NCBI GenBank assembly: GCA_016926475.1
Contig: JAFGON010000071.1
Span: 1-58,012 of the forward strand
Origin: a candidate division WOR-3 bacterium
Lineage (GTDB): Bacteria; SDB-A
Length of the DNA stretch: 58,012 nt
Direction: 5' to 3'
Shown piece after piece: positions 49,944 through 57,939 of the stretch (positions are counted from its first letter, which is position 1; the number at the start of each line of letters is the position of its first letter). Below the pieces are notes generated by a model. It was not told the origin of the DNA, ran no database searches, and saw nothing but the letters and a program-made list of their open reading frames with translations. Made by a program: the position numbers and the translations under genes.

Positions 49944-51026
49944 ATGCCGATTATCCTTTTGACTTCATTCTATACACTCAATATTATATTTGCAATGAGC
50001 GTTCTGCAAAAAGACAAAACCGTAAAAATCACACTGGGAACTTTTACATCCGGAATCATTTTCGGAATTTTCACTTTTCTTTTCTTGAACATAAGATGGC
50101 AGAGTTTTTTACTCGGTTTGATAATTGGCATTCAAGCTTACCTCTACACTTTTTTCATTTCGGATTTCCTCATGAAACGACTGCGTCAGGATCATATTTT
50201 GCTTTCTCTTCTTCTAAATTCAATAGCAAGAGTAACGATCATATTTTTATCAATTTTCCTGTCCTTTGAAGTCCTCAGTAGTTTCAGAATCGGGATAGTG
50301 AGTTTTTTCAATTTAATAGATTCTTCCTACGATAAAATATTAATAGGTCTGGTATTCGGCTTGGTCCTCAGTCTGATTATCGACGCTTACGAACTATTCG
50401 ACACCCTTTTAGGCAAGAATATTTTCTTGAAAATCATCGCGGGTAGATTCAACCAGCCGTTTGAAGAAGAACTATTTTTCATGTTCCTCGATTTAACTTC
50501 TTCCACCTCGCTCGCAGAAAAGCTAGGCCATAAAAAATATCTTATGTTACTCAACGATTTTTTTCACGATTTAGCAACTCCTGTCAGTCTTACCGGCGGA
50601 CAAATTTACAAGTATGTCGGAGATGAAGCTATAATAACTTGGAGTTTGAAAAAGGGCTGTATCCGTTCGGCTCCCTTGAGATGTTTTTTTATGATGAGAG
50701 AGGCTATAACCAAGAAAAGTAAAAAATACCTCTACAAATACGGGACTGTACCATCATTCAAAGCCGGCTTGCACGTTGGAAACGTAGTCACCGGTGAAAT
50801 TGGACTGGTCAAAAAAGAAATATCCCACATAGGCGATGCGATCAATACTACTTCAAGGTTAACAGAACTCTGCAAAGAACTAGGTAAACCAATTCTGACT
50901 TCCAGGGACGTATTAGAAATAATGACTATGGAAAAAGAATACGTTTTTTATCCTGTGGACGAAAAGGTCCTGCGAGGGAAGACAAAATCCATAGAAATAT
51001 TTTCGGTGGAACTCAGAAAACAATGA
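49944..51026 (+). CDS. membrane class III adenylate/guanylate cyclase
   Basis: 360 residues. Six hydrophobic segments in the first 165 residues, then a class III cyclase domain (about 175-330) with metal Asps in FLDLTSSTSLAEKLG and YVGDEAIITW, and the transition-state Asn/Arg in HIGDAINTTSRL. All catalytic positions seem present, so it is probably active as a homodimer making cAMP (or cGMP). No cNMP-binding effector is encoded nearby. ATG 49944 has only a weak Shine-Dalgarno. Confidence 0.85.
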   Translation: MPIILLTSFYTLNIIFAMSVLQKDKTVKITLGTFTSGIIFGIFTFLFLNIRWQSFLLGLIIGIQAYLYTFFISDFLMKRLRQDHILLSLLLNSIARVTIIFLSIFLSFEVLSSFRIGIVSFFNLIDSSYDKILIGLVFGLVLSLIIDAYELFDTLLGKNIFLKIIAGRFNQPFEEELFFMFLDLTSSTSLAEKLGHKKYLMLLNDFFHDLATPVSLTGGQIYKYVGDEAIITWSLKKGCIRSAPLRCFFMMREAITKKSKKYLYKYGTVPSFKAGLHVGNVVTGEIGLVKKEISHIGDAINTTSRLTELCKELGKPILTSRDVLEIMTMEKEYVFYPVDEKVLRGKTKSIEIFSVELRKQ

Positions 51027-51064
51027 TCTAAAGCATTATTTGATTCCCTTTTTAAAAAAACCTC

Positions 51065-51093
51065 TTGACAAAAACGTTTTTCTTTGTTAGATA
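51065..51093 (+). promoter_or_regulatory. promoter of the dtxR-feoA-feoB genes
   Basis: Consensus TTGACA at 51065-51070. The -10 is imperfect (TTAGAT 51087-51092 at 16 bp or TAGATA 51088-51093 at 17 bp). ATG 51102 is 31 bases after the -35 box, so the transcript is inferred to be leaderless. Confidence 0.55.
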
Positions 51094-51101
51094 AAACTAA
51101 C
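51086..51101. promoter_or_regulatory. inverted repeat overlapping the -10: candidate DtxR-type operator
   Basis: GTTAG (51086-51090), six A/T-rich bases, CTAAC (51097-51101). TTAG/CTAA half-sites are typical of DtxR/IdeR/MntR operators. The repeat covers the -10 and ends at the start codon of the DtxR-type gene, as expected for iron-dependent autorepression. Confidence 0.5.
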
Positions 51102-51512
51102 ATGAACAAAAAAACAAAGAAATATCTTTCTTCCCATATGGAAGACTATCTTGAAGCGATTCTCGATATCGCCAACAAACAAAAAAGAGTACGCGTCACC
51201 GACGTGAGTTTGTATCTAAACGTAAGAAAACCGTCTGTAAATTCAGCTGTAAAAAAGCTCAAAGCGATGAAATTGCTGAAGCATGAAAAATACGGAGATA
51301 TACAACTGACGGAAAGAGGTGAAAAACTAGCTGAAAAAATACTGCAAAAGCACAATGTACTTTTCAATTTTTTAAGCGAATATTTGGATGTCCCGAAAGA
51401 CATCGCCGCTGTAGAAGCTTGCAAGATAGAGCACAACATCAGCGCAGAAACACTCAAAAAACTCTCCGACTTCATTGATTGTATAAAAAATATGAATTTC
51501 CAAAAAAGTTAA
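51102..51512 (+). CDS. DtxR/MntR-family metal-dependent repressor
   Basis: 136 residues from ATG 51102; the frame's earlier ATG (51084) lies within the promoter. A winged helix (VTDVSLYLNVRKPSVNSAVK then LKAMKLLKHEKYGDIQLTERG) and the dimerisation domain with metal-ligand residues (AEKILQKHNVLFNFL; EACKIEHNISAETLKKL) are present, but no SH3-like third domain, as in MntR. Directly upstream of feoA and feoB, so it is most likely the Fe(II)-responsive repressor of this operon. Confidence 0.85.
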   Translation: MNKKTKKYLSSHMEDYLEAILDIANKQKRVRVTDVSLYLNVRKPSVNSAVKKLKAMKLLKHEKYGDIQLTERGEKLAEKILQKHNVLFNFLSEYLDVPKDIAAVEACKIEHNISAETLKKLSDFIDCIKNMNFQKS

Positions 51513-51559
51513 GACATGATTTTGAAAAGATTTAACACCCTCACTTTTATGGAGACCTG

Positions 51560-51805
51560 ATGAAAATCGAAAAAGGAAAATCCATACCCCTTTCGCTTGC
51601 AAAATCAGGAGAAAATTTAATAATATGCGAACTTAAGGGAGGCGGAGTCTTCAAAGAAAAGTGCATCAGCATGGGAATAATACCAGGCAAAGAAATAGTC
51701 ATTTCACACAAAAGCAGAAACGGTCCATGCCTCATGAAAATAGGGGATTCAAGGATTATTATTGGCGGCGGAATGATGAATAAAATTTTCGTTGTAGAAC
51801 CCTGA
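51560..51805 (+). CDS. feoA: FeoA, small SH3-like ferrous iron transport protein
   Basis: 81 residues with the FeoA core: CISMGIIPGKEIVIS and IGDSRIIIGGGMMNKIFV. FeoA binds FeoB in the cytoplasm and is needed for Fe(II) uptake. GGAG precedes ATG 51560. It is 47 bp after the regulator gene and 18 bp before feoB. Confidence 0.88.
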   Translation: MKIEKGKSIPLSLAKSGENLIICELKGGGVFKEKCISMGIIPGKEIVISHKSRNGPCLMKIGDSRIIIGGGMMNKIFVVEP

Positions 51806-51823
51806 ATCGCCCCTGGGGTAGAT

Positions 51824-54127
51824 TTGAAATCTCGAAAAATAACAGTAGCTCTCATAGGCACTCCGAATTGCGGCAAGACCACTGTTTTTAATTCACTAAC
51901 CGGCGGAAACGTGAAAACCGGAAATTGGCCGGGAGTGACAGTTGAAAAAAGGGAAGGCAAGTTAAAACCCGACTCTAAAATCGGGTCAGAAGACTATGAT
52001 TTGTCTATAGTCGATTTACCTGGCACCTATTCACTTTCGGCTATATCAGAAGACGAAAAGGTCGCGAGAGATTTTATTTTAAGCGGCGAACCTTCGATTA
52101 TACTAAACATTCTAGACGGATCCAACCTCGAGAGAAGCCTTTACCTCACCGTACAACTACTCGAAATGAACGCCCCTCTGATTCTCGCCGTAAACATGAT
52201 CGATATAGCCGAACGCTCAAGAATTCAACTGGATTTAGAAGAGCTTTCACGGCAATTGTCAGTTCCGGTCGTTGGCATGAGTGCTCTGAGAAAAAACGAC
52301 GTAAGCAATCTAAAAAAAATTCTCGTTGAAAACGCCGGAAAAAATATTTCCCCGAGGGCACACTTTGAATACGCCAACGAAATCGAAGCCGAAATACACG
52401 CTTGCCAGGAGAAAACTTCTTCATATGCGCTTGCCTCAGGTTTAGAAAGCAGATGGCTTTGCATAAAACTTCTCGAAGAAGACCGTTGGGTTTCGTCAAA
52501 ACTCGTCGAAAATGGTGTCTTCACTGAAAGTGAAATCGGAAGTTCAAAAAAGAAAATTGAAAACATGCTAGGTGATTCAATTGAGATCATTTTTGCTGAT
52601 CACAGATACGGATTTATTCACGGAATATGCCAGAGAATAATCACAAAACAAGCGGCCAGGGAATCCTATACAGAAAAAATCGACAAAGTAGTATTGAACA
52701 GATACCTCAAATTACCAATTTTCCTTATCGTAATGTATGCGATTTTTTGGGCAACGATAACTTTGGGCGGGACTTTCACGGATTTTTTTGAAATGATTTC
52801 GGGTGTGATTTTCATCGATGGCCTCGGATTTCTGCTTGAAAAATTGAACTCACCAACTTTCCTCAAGATAATTTTAGCCAATGGAGTAGGCGGGGGAATT
52901 CAGACAGTCATAACATTCACTCCTATACTTTTTTTTATGTATATCATGTTCGCAGTACTCGAAGACAGCGGATACATGGCGAGAGTCGCTTTCATCATGG
53001 ATAAGTACATGAGCAAGATTGGCTTGCCGGGTAAAGCTTTCGTCCCTTTGCTTGTAGGCTTCGGATGCACGGTTCCTGCGATTCTCGCCACGAGAACACT
53101 TGAAAATAGAAGAGACCGATTGATGACTATTTTCATAGCCCCTCTGATGTCCTGCGGTGCTAAAATGCCTGTATACGCTCTCTTCACCGCAGCTTTTTTC
53201 CCGAAAAACAGTGCTTTAATTGTGATATCTCTTTATTCAGTAGGCGTATTTTTCGCCATCATCACAGGTCTTATGATGAAGTCAACTCTTTTCAGACATC
53301 ATCATTCCTATTTTGTCATGGAACTCCCCATTTACCACGCTCCGCGCCCAAAACACATATTGTTCCACACATGGATGAGGCTAAAATCATTTTTACTAAA
53401 AGCTGGACAAGTCATAGTCATCGCGGTTGCGATACTGACGGTTATCAATTCATTTGGAACAGATGGATCTTTCGGTAACGAAAACAGTGACAAATCCTTA
53501 CTGACTTTCATGGGTAAAACCATAACACCTCTTTTCCACCCAATAGGGATAGAAAAGGAAAATTGGCCTGCTACGGTCGGTCTTCTTATGGGGGTTTTCG
53601 CAAAAGAGTCAGTCATCGGAACTTTAAACTCTCTTTACGCCCAAATAAAAGCCGCTGAAAGTGAAGGTATTCAGGAAGAAGAAAGTTATTTGGAGAAAAT
53701 TAAAGGAGCCTTTACCTCTATACCCGAAAATTTGTCCGAAGTTTTGCACCCCTTTTTAAAGTTATTCGGTTACCAAGAAGCAACAGAAACAGTCGCGAGT
53801 GAAAACAAGATATTCGGTCTTATGAGTTCTTTCTTCAGCAAAGGAGGCTTTCAGGCTTATGCCTATTTGCTTTTTATCCTTTTATATTTTCCCTGCCTTT
53901 CTTCATTTGGAGTCATGATCAGGGAGAGTGGCTGGATTTTAGCCGTAGCCAGCGCGGTTTACTTGACCTCAATAGCATGGTCTACTTCCACTCTTTTCTA
54001 CCAAATGACAGTCGGGAAAAATCTCATTTATATTATGATCGCTGTTCTCGTTTTTGGTTTGAACCTGGGGTTGTTTTTCTTTTTGAAATATTCAGGTTTT
54101 TCAAAGGAAGAATACGACTCTGAATAA
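51824..54127 (+). CDS. feoB: FeoB, ferrous iron transporter
   Basis: 767 residues from TTG 51824. G domain with G1 GTPNCGKTT, G3 DLPGTYSL and G4 NMID, a helical GDI region, then two Gate domains in the membrane (VGFGCTVPAILATRTLENRR; FFMYIMFAVLEDSGYMARVA; LLMGVFAKESVIGTLNSLY) and a C-terminal helix. Normal length. It imports Fe(II) across the inner membrane, as expected for an anaerobe. No FeoC was found downstream. Confidence 0.95.
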   Translation: MKSRKITVALIGTPNCGKTTVFNSLTGGNVKTGNWPGVTVEKREGKLKPDSKIGSEDYDLSIVDLPGTYSLSAISEDEKVARDFILSGEPSIILNILDGSNLERSLYLTVQLLEMNAPLILAVNMIDIAERSRIQLDLEELSRQLSVPVVGMSALRKNDVSNLKKILVENAGKNISPRAHFEYANEIEAEIHACQEKTSSYALASGLESRWLCIKLLEEDRWVSSKLVENGVFTESEIGSSKKKIENMLGDSIEIIFADHRYGFIHGICQRIITKQAARESYTEKIDKVVLNRYLKLPIFLIVMYAIFWATITLGGTFTDFFEMISGVIFIDGLGFLLEKLNSPTFLKIILANGVGGGIQTVITFTPILFFMYIMFAVLEDSGYMARVAFIMDKYMSKIGLPGKAFVPLLVGFGCTVPAILATRTLENRRDRLMTIFIAPLMSCGAKMPVYALFTAAFFPKNSALIVISLYSVGVFFAIITGLMMKSTLFRHHHSYFVMELPIYHAPRPKHILFHTWMRLKSFLLKAGQVIVIAVAILTVINSFGTDGSFGNENSDKSLLTFMGKTITPLFHPIGIEKENWPATVGLLMGVFAKESVIGTLNSLYAQIKAAESEGIQEEESYLEKIKGAFTSIPENLSEVLHPFLKLFGYQEATETVASENKIFGLMSSFFSKGGFQAYAYLLFILLYFPCLSSFGVMIRESGWILAVASAVYLTSIAWSTSTLFYQMTVGKNLIYIMIAVLVFGLNLGLFFFLKYSGFSKEEYDSE

Positions 54128-54324
54128 AATTTCCAAATTTTTCGGCGAAAGATGTTCATAAAAAAATCTTATACCTTAAAAACAGTTGGCTCTCGTTGCT
54201 AGATAAATGTTTTGGTGTTTCTGAATCCGGAATGAAATCTTTTTATATCCTGAGACCATCAGTTTACACCTTCAAGAGCCCATTCTTTCTGGTATAAGCA
54301 TTTTTCAATTTAAGTAAAAAAATA

Positions 54325-54398
54325 TGGAGGTGACCGGATTCGAACCGGAGACCTCCTGCGTGCAAGGCAGGCGCTCTAGCCAACTGAGCTACACCCCC
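54325..54398 (-). tRNA. tRNA-Ala (anticodon TGC)
   Basis: 74-nt cloverleaf on the minus strand: acceptor GGGGGTG/CACCTCC with G3-U70 (the alanine identity pair), anticodon stem CCTGC/GCAGG with loop CTTGCAC (TGC), discriminator A, no encoded CCA. The first pair of the T stem (TCCGG/CCGGT) is a U-U mismatch. Confidence 0.95.
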
Positions 54399-54410
54399 GA
54401 ATTGATTTTA

Positions 54411-54439
54411 AATGTAAATACAGATCATTGTCTTGTCAA
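54411..54439 (-). promoter_or_regulatory. promoter of tRNA-Ala
   Basis: Minus strand TTGACA (54439-54434), 17 bp, TACATT (54416-54411), 12 bases before the tRNA 5' end. Confidence 0.65.
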
Positions 54440-54452
54440 TGATTTTCAAAAA

Positions 54453-55238
54453 TTACAGAACATATCTTTTTCTGCCCAAAATGATAATTGAAGACGCGAT
54501 AGAAAAAAGGACGACAAGCGAAATCACAAAAAAGGCGGTGACGGGATTTTCCCTCGTAATGGGATTACTGAAAAGACCGCCTCCTCCCCCATTGCCGAGA
54601 GAAGGAAGAATTGACCTGACATGATAGATAATCGTAAGTTTCTGCGTCATACCTGGAATAAACTGAACGATCCCCTCCCAGCCGAAAATAAAAACAAGCC
54701 CAATCGCTGTCGACTTGGAAGCCAAAAGAGACAACAGAGAAAAAACGGCAAAATAAGCCAACAGAGCCAACGATATGCCCAAAGTGAAATTAAAAAAAAT
54801 CAAAAGGACACCTGCGTTTAAAAGATGATTGAAAAACATGGTCAGAAAACACAGGATATAACCCGGTATGACAGAAAATAAAACAATCGTCAAAAGAGAA
54901 AAGAATTTTCCCATAAATATGTCTTTTTTCGGAACTGGCCTTGATGTGAGAAAGACGAGTGTCTTGTCTTCGATATCTTCCCTGATAAGTGAGCTTCCAA
55001 AGAAAACCGCAACGACCGGGCTGTAAAAGCTGACATAAAAAAGATAGGCAAAACCTTTGAAAAAAGACAATTCGTAGGTCAGCGCTTGTCCCTGAAAAAG
55101 AGAATATATTTTAACCGCGACGACTATCATAAGAGGGAAAACGTTAAGCAGGATGAACACTCTGGTCCTGGTCCGTCTAAAACCGGGGGCCAGAAACATT
55201 TTGTAAATCGCCTTGAAATAATAGAGTTTTTCCATCAA
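54453..55238 (-). CDS. ABC-2 type permease (second pair)
   Basis: 261 residues with six membrane segments (for example GFAYLFYVSFYSPVVAVFFG; LLTIVLFSVIPGYILCFLTM; TAFFVISLVVLFSIASSIII) and the ABC-2 motif FLTSRPVPKKDIFMGKFFSL after the second helix. It ends the four-gene ABC operon, and its start overlaps the ATPase stop as ATGA. Substrate unknown. Confidence 0.85.
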   Translation of the reverse strand: MMEKLYYFKAIYKMFLAPGFRRTRTRVFILLNVFPLMIVVAVKIYSLFQGQALTYELSFFKGFAYLFYVSFYSPVVAVFFGSSLIREDIEDKTLVFLTSRPVPKKDIFMGKFFSLLTIVLFSVIPGYILCFLTMFFNHLLNAGVLLIFFNFTLGISLALLAYFAVFSLLSLLASKSTAIGLVFIFGWEGIVQFIPGMTQKLTIIYHVRSILPSLGNGGGGGLFSNPITRENPVTAFFVISLVVLFSIASSIIILGRKRYVL

Positions 55239-56152
55239 GCCACCAGATAATCGAAAACTGACTGCAAGTTGTCGTCGGCGGCTTCAATTTCATCTATATC
55301 AATATTGTTTTCGGTGATAATTCCCGAAAGAAGGGCTGTAAAAACTGCTCTTTTTCTGGTTTTAACAGTTAATTCTTCCTCCGCCAAATCGATTCCGAGA
55401 ACTATATCCTGCTCGAGCAGGAAGCGTGCGAGTTTTTTAGGTTCTTTAAGCTTTATTCTCACGATGTGAGGTTTAGAATCTATTAATTCTCTGACATCGT
55501 GAATGTTGCCCTGGGCGAAAACTTTTCCCTGGTGAATTAGGATTATCTCGTCTGTCATCATCTGTATTTCCGGAAGCACATGCGATGAGACTACTACGGT
55601 TTTACCTCTTTGGGAGAATTCTTTTATTATCTTCATGACTTCAATTCTCCATATCGGATCCACTCCGTTTAACGGTTCATCGAGCAATAGCAGGTCTGGG
55701 TCATGGGCGAAACTTTGAACTATCCTGATCCTCTGCCTCATCCCCATGCTGTATGTCTTTATCATCCTTGATGATACTTCAAGCAGGCCAAGCCTCGAAA
55801 GCGCTTCTTCCGATTTTTTTCTTGAATCTTCAACTGAAAACCCGTGAAGCCTGAGAAGGTTGAAAACAAATTCAAATCCAGACATGTTCTTGAAATAAGA
55901 ATCGTATTCAGGACAAAAACCTATTTTTCTGAATACTCTGTCATCTGAAAATACGTCAGAGCCAAAAATTTTAACCTCTCCGATGTTTGGCTTTATCTGG
56001 CCCGAAACAAGTTTCAAAAAAGTAGATTTGCCGGCACCGTTTGGACCCAAAAGGCCTATGACACCTTCTTCTATTTCAATAGATATGTCGCTGACACCTA
56101 AAACTTTACCATACCATTTTGACACTTCTTTCAACTCGATTATCTCTGACAT
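55235..56152 (-). CDS. ABC-2 transporter ATP-binding protein (second pair)
   Basis: 305 residues: Walker A GPNGAGKSTF, diverged signature YSMGMRQRIRIV, Walker B LLLLDEPLNGVD and switch His SSHVLPEIQM, then a C-terminal extension of about 85 residues common in CcmA/NatA exporters. It starts at ATG 56152 with no spacing to the first pair's permease stop. It pairs with the permease that follows. Confidence 0.9.
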   Translation of the reverse strand: MSEIIELKEVSKWYGKVLGVSDISIEIEEGVIGLLGPNGAGKSTFLKLVSGQIKPNIGEVKIFGSDVFSDDRVFRKIGFCPEYDSYFKNMSGFEFVFNLLRLHGFSVEDSRKKSEEALSRLGLLEVSSRMIKTYSMGMRQRIRIVQSFAHDPDLLLLDEPLNGVDPIWRIEVMKIIKEFSQRGKTVVVSSHVLPEIQMMTDEIILIHQGKVFAQGNIHDVRELIDSKPHIVRIKLKEPKKLARFLLEQDIVLGIDLAEEELTVKTRKRAVFTALLSGIITENNIDIDEIEAADDNLQSVFDYLVA

Positions 56153-57004
56153 CTACTTTTTTTCCATTTTTGATACCTGAGAATACAGGAGAAATATAAA
56201 GAAAAAAGACTGAAAGAGTATGTTGAAAAAAGCGAAAAGGTCGAAATAGCTGAACCCGTTTTCTCTACCGAACAGCAAGTTTCCGGTTCTCTTAACAAGC
56301 TCATAAATGGATAAAAAGCTAAATATTTCGCTTTTGAAAATACCGTTGAGCGCTCCGTAAACAGCAAGCCCCAGAAAATACAACACAAAAATTATCACTC
56401 CGACAAACCTGCCGTTGTCGGTTAAACTCGAGACGAGAAGGGTCAAAGAAGAAAAGAAAAGCGACACAATGATTGAGAACGCCACGCATGAAAAGAGAGA
56501 TAACATGCTCATAGTGAAAGTCGGCGAGAACATCGCCTTCAACAGAATAAGAATCAGACCCGGCAGAAGCGTCACACAGAGCATGTAAAAACCTATTATG
56601 GACATTTTTCCGGCGATGTAATCCCATTTGCCGAGCGGTCTGGAAAAGTATAGCGCAACAGCGTTTGTTTTCAAATCACCAGCTATCAACTCCGATCCAG
56701 CGGCAAGGCTTAGCAAAAGAAGAGTGAAAATCAAATATCCGTTGACGTAAAAGGTTCTCAGTATGCTCGTTATTGAGGACAGAGCTTCTATGTTTTCTTC
56801 GATAAAACTAAGTTCGGGTTTGGAAGTAATATAGACGGCTATGACGAAAAAACCGAGTTGGAGCGCGGACATAATCAGCGTCGCTTTCAATAATTTTTTT
56901 GAAAAAGCATGGTAAATACCTTCTCTCCATATCGGAATCCAAGGCAGAGATGCCCTCTTTAGCTCTCCATTCCACCTGAAATATCCACGCCGCCTGATTA
57001 TCAT
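56153..57004 (-). CDS. ABC-2 type permease (first pair)
   Basis: 283 residues. A cytoplasmic N terminus (WNGELKRASLPWIPIWREGI) leads to six membrane segments, with the ABC-2 motif ALYFSRPLGKWDYIAGKMSI after the second. The start overlaps the first ATPase stop as ATGA. It resembles the Gld/Nos-type export permeases only at the level of general layout. Confidence 0.85.
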   Translation of the reverse strand: MIIRRRGYFRWNGELKRASLPWIPIWREGIYHAFSKKLLKATLIMSALQLGFFVIAVYITSKPELSFIEENIEALSSITSILRTFYVNGYLIFTLLLLSLAAGSELIAGDLKTNAVALYFSRPLGKWDYIAGKMSIIGFYMLCVTLLPGLILILLKAMFSPTFTMSMLSLFSCVAFSIIVSLFFSSLTLLVSSLTDNGRFVGVIIFVLYFLGLAVYGALNGIFKSEIFSFLSIYELVKRTGNLLFGRENGFSYFDLFAFFNILFQSFFFIFLLYSQVSKMEKK

Positions 57005-57927
57005 TGTTCCTGCTTGCCTACAGCTCTGATGAATCTGTCGCTAAGAGAGGATTTGATTCGGGAATATCTCACTATTCCGGTTTTTGCTTCAATCGCGTAA
57101 CGGAAAAAGTTTTTTTTGTCAAAATCTGAAGGCACCATCACTTTAAGACATTTATTCTCAGTCCTTTCAAATTTCAAGCCCTTTTCTTCGAGAATCCGGC
57201 AATAGACTGTTTCGTCTCCATCGACTTTTATTTCGACCGCATCCCGGCTTTTTTCCGCCATGGCAATTGTAGGTTCAACCGAGATAATTTTGCCTTTGTC
57301 TATTATCACTGCCTTTCCGCATGTGTATTCAATGTCTGGAAGAATGTGGGTTGAAAGAATTATGCTCATGTCGTGATTCTTAGATATGTCATTGATGAGG
57401 TCTAGCATCTCTTTCCTGCCTCTTGGGTCCAGACCCGCTGTAGGTTCATCCAAGAAAAGAAGTTCCGGATCGTGTACAATGGCCTGGGCTAATTTGATTT
57501 TTTGTTTCATGCCTGTTGAATAAGTCTGTACTCTTCTGTATCTCTGTTCCTCAAGACCAGCGTAAAAAAGTACCTCATGCGCTCTTTTCATTGATTCGAC
57601 CCTCGGCATCCCGCTCAGCTCTCCGAGGTATTCGACCAGAGTGATGCCGTCCACTTCTGGAAGAAGACATTCGCTCTCAGGCATATATCCGATTTTTCTC
57701 TTCAAAATCTTAGCGTTGTTCTTAATGTCTTGACCCAAAACTCTCGCGGTTCCCTTTTTTGGGTTTAAAAAACCAAGTATTATCTTCATAAGAGTGGTTT
57801 TTCCGGCGCCGTTTGGCCCCAAAAGCCCGTATATTCCTTTTTCGAGTTTCAAAGTTACTCCGTCGAGAGCTGCGACTCTCCCGTAAGAGAAACTCAAATC
57901 TTCTGTTTCGACAATGTACTCAGTCAG
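57001..57927 (-). CDS. ABC-2 transporter ATP-binding protein (first pair), non-canonical start
   Basis: About 308 residues: Walker A GPNGAGKTTL, signature YSTGMKQKIKLA, Walker B LLFLDEPTAGLD, switch His STHILPDIEY. The first usual start (TTG 57897) would remove the first beta strand; upstream in frame are the family-like residues TEYIVETEDLSFSYG with no ATG, GTG or TTG before the stop at 57942. CTG 57927, six bases after AAGGA, is the likely start; ATT 57915 is the other choice. First gene of the four-gene exporter operon. Confidence 0.8.
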   Translation of the reverse strand: MTEYIVETEDLSFSYGRVAALDGVTLKLEKGIYGLLGPNGAGKTTLMKIILGFLNPKKGTARVLGQDIKNNAKILKRKIGYMPESECLLPEVDGITLVEYLGELSGMPRVESMKRAHEVLFYAGLEEQRYRRVQTYSTGMKQKIKLAQAIVHDPELLFLDEPTAGLDPRGRKEMLDLINDISKNHDMSIILSTHILPDIEYTCGKAVIIDKGKIISVEPTIAMAEKSRDAVEIKVDGDETVYCRILEEKGLKFERTENKCLKVMVPSDFDKKNFFRYAIEAKTGIVRYSRIKSSLSDRFIRAVGKQEQ

Positions 57928-57939
57928 GTATAATCCTTT

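Noticed and set aside
54128-54324. Gap between feoB and tRNA-Ala searched for a small gene or terminator
   Set aside because: No frame with a start signal, no convincing hairpin plus T run and no repeat was found; I see nothing supported in these 197 bases.
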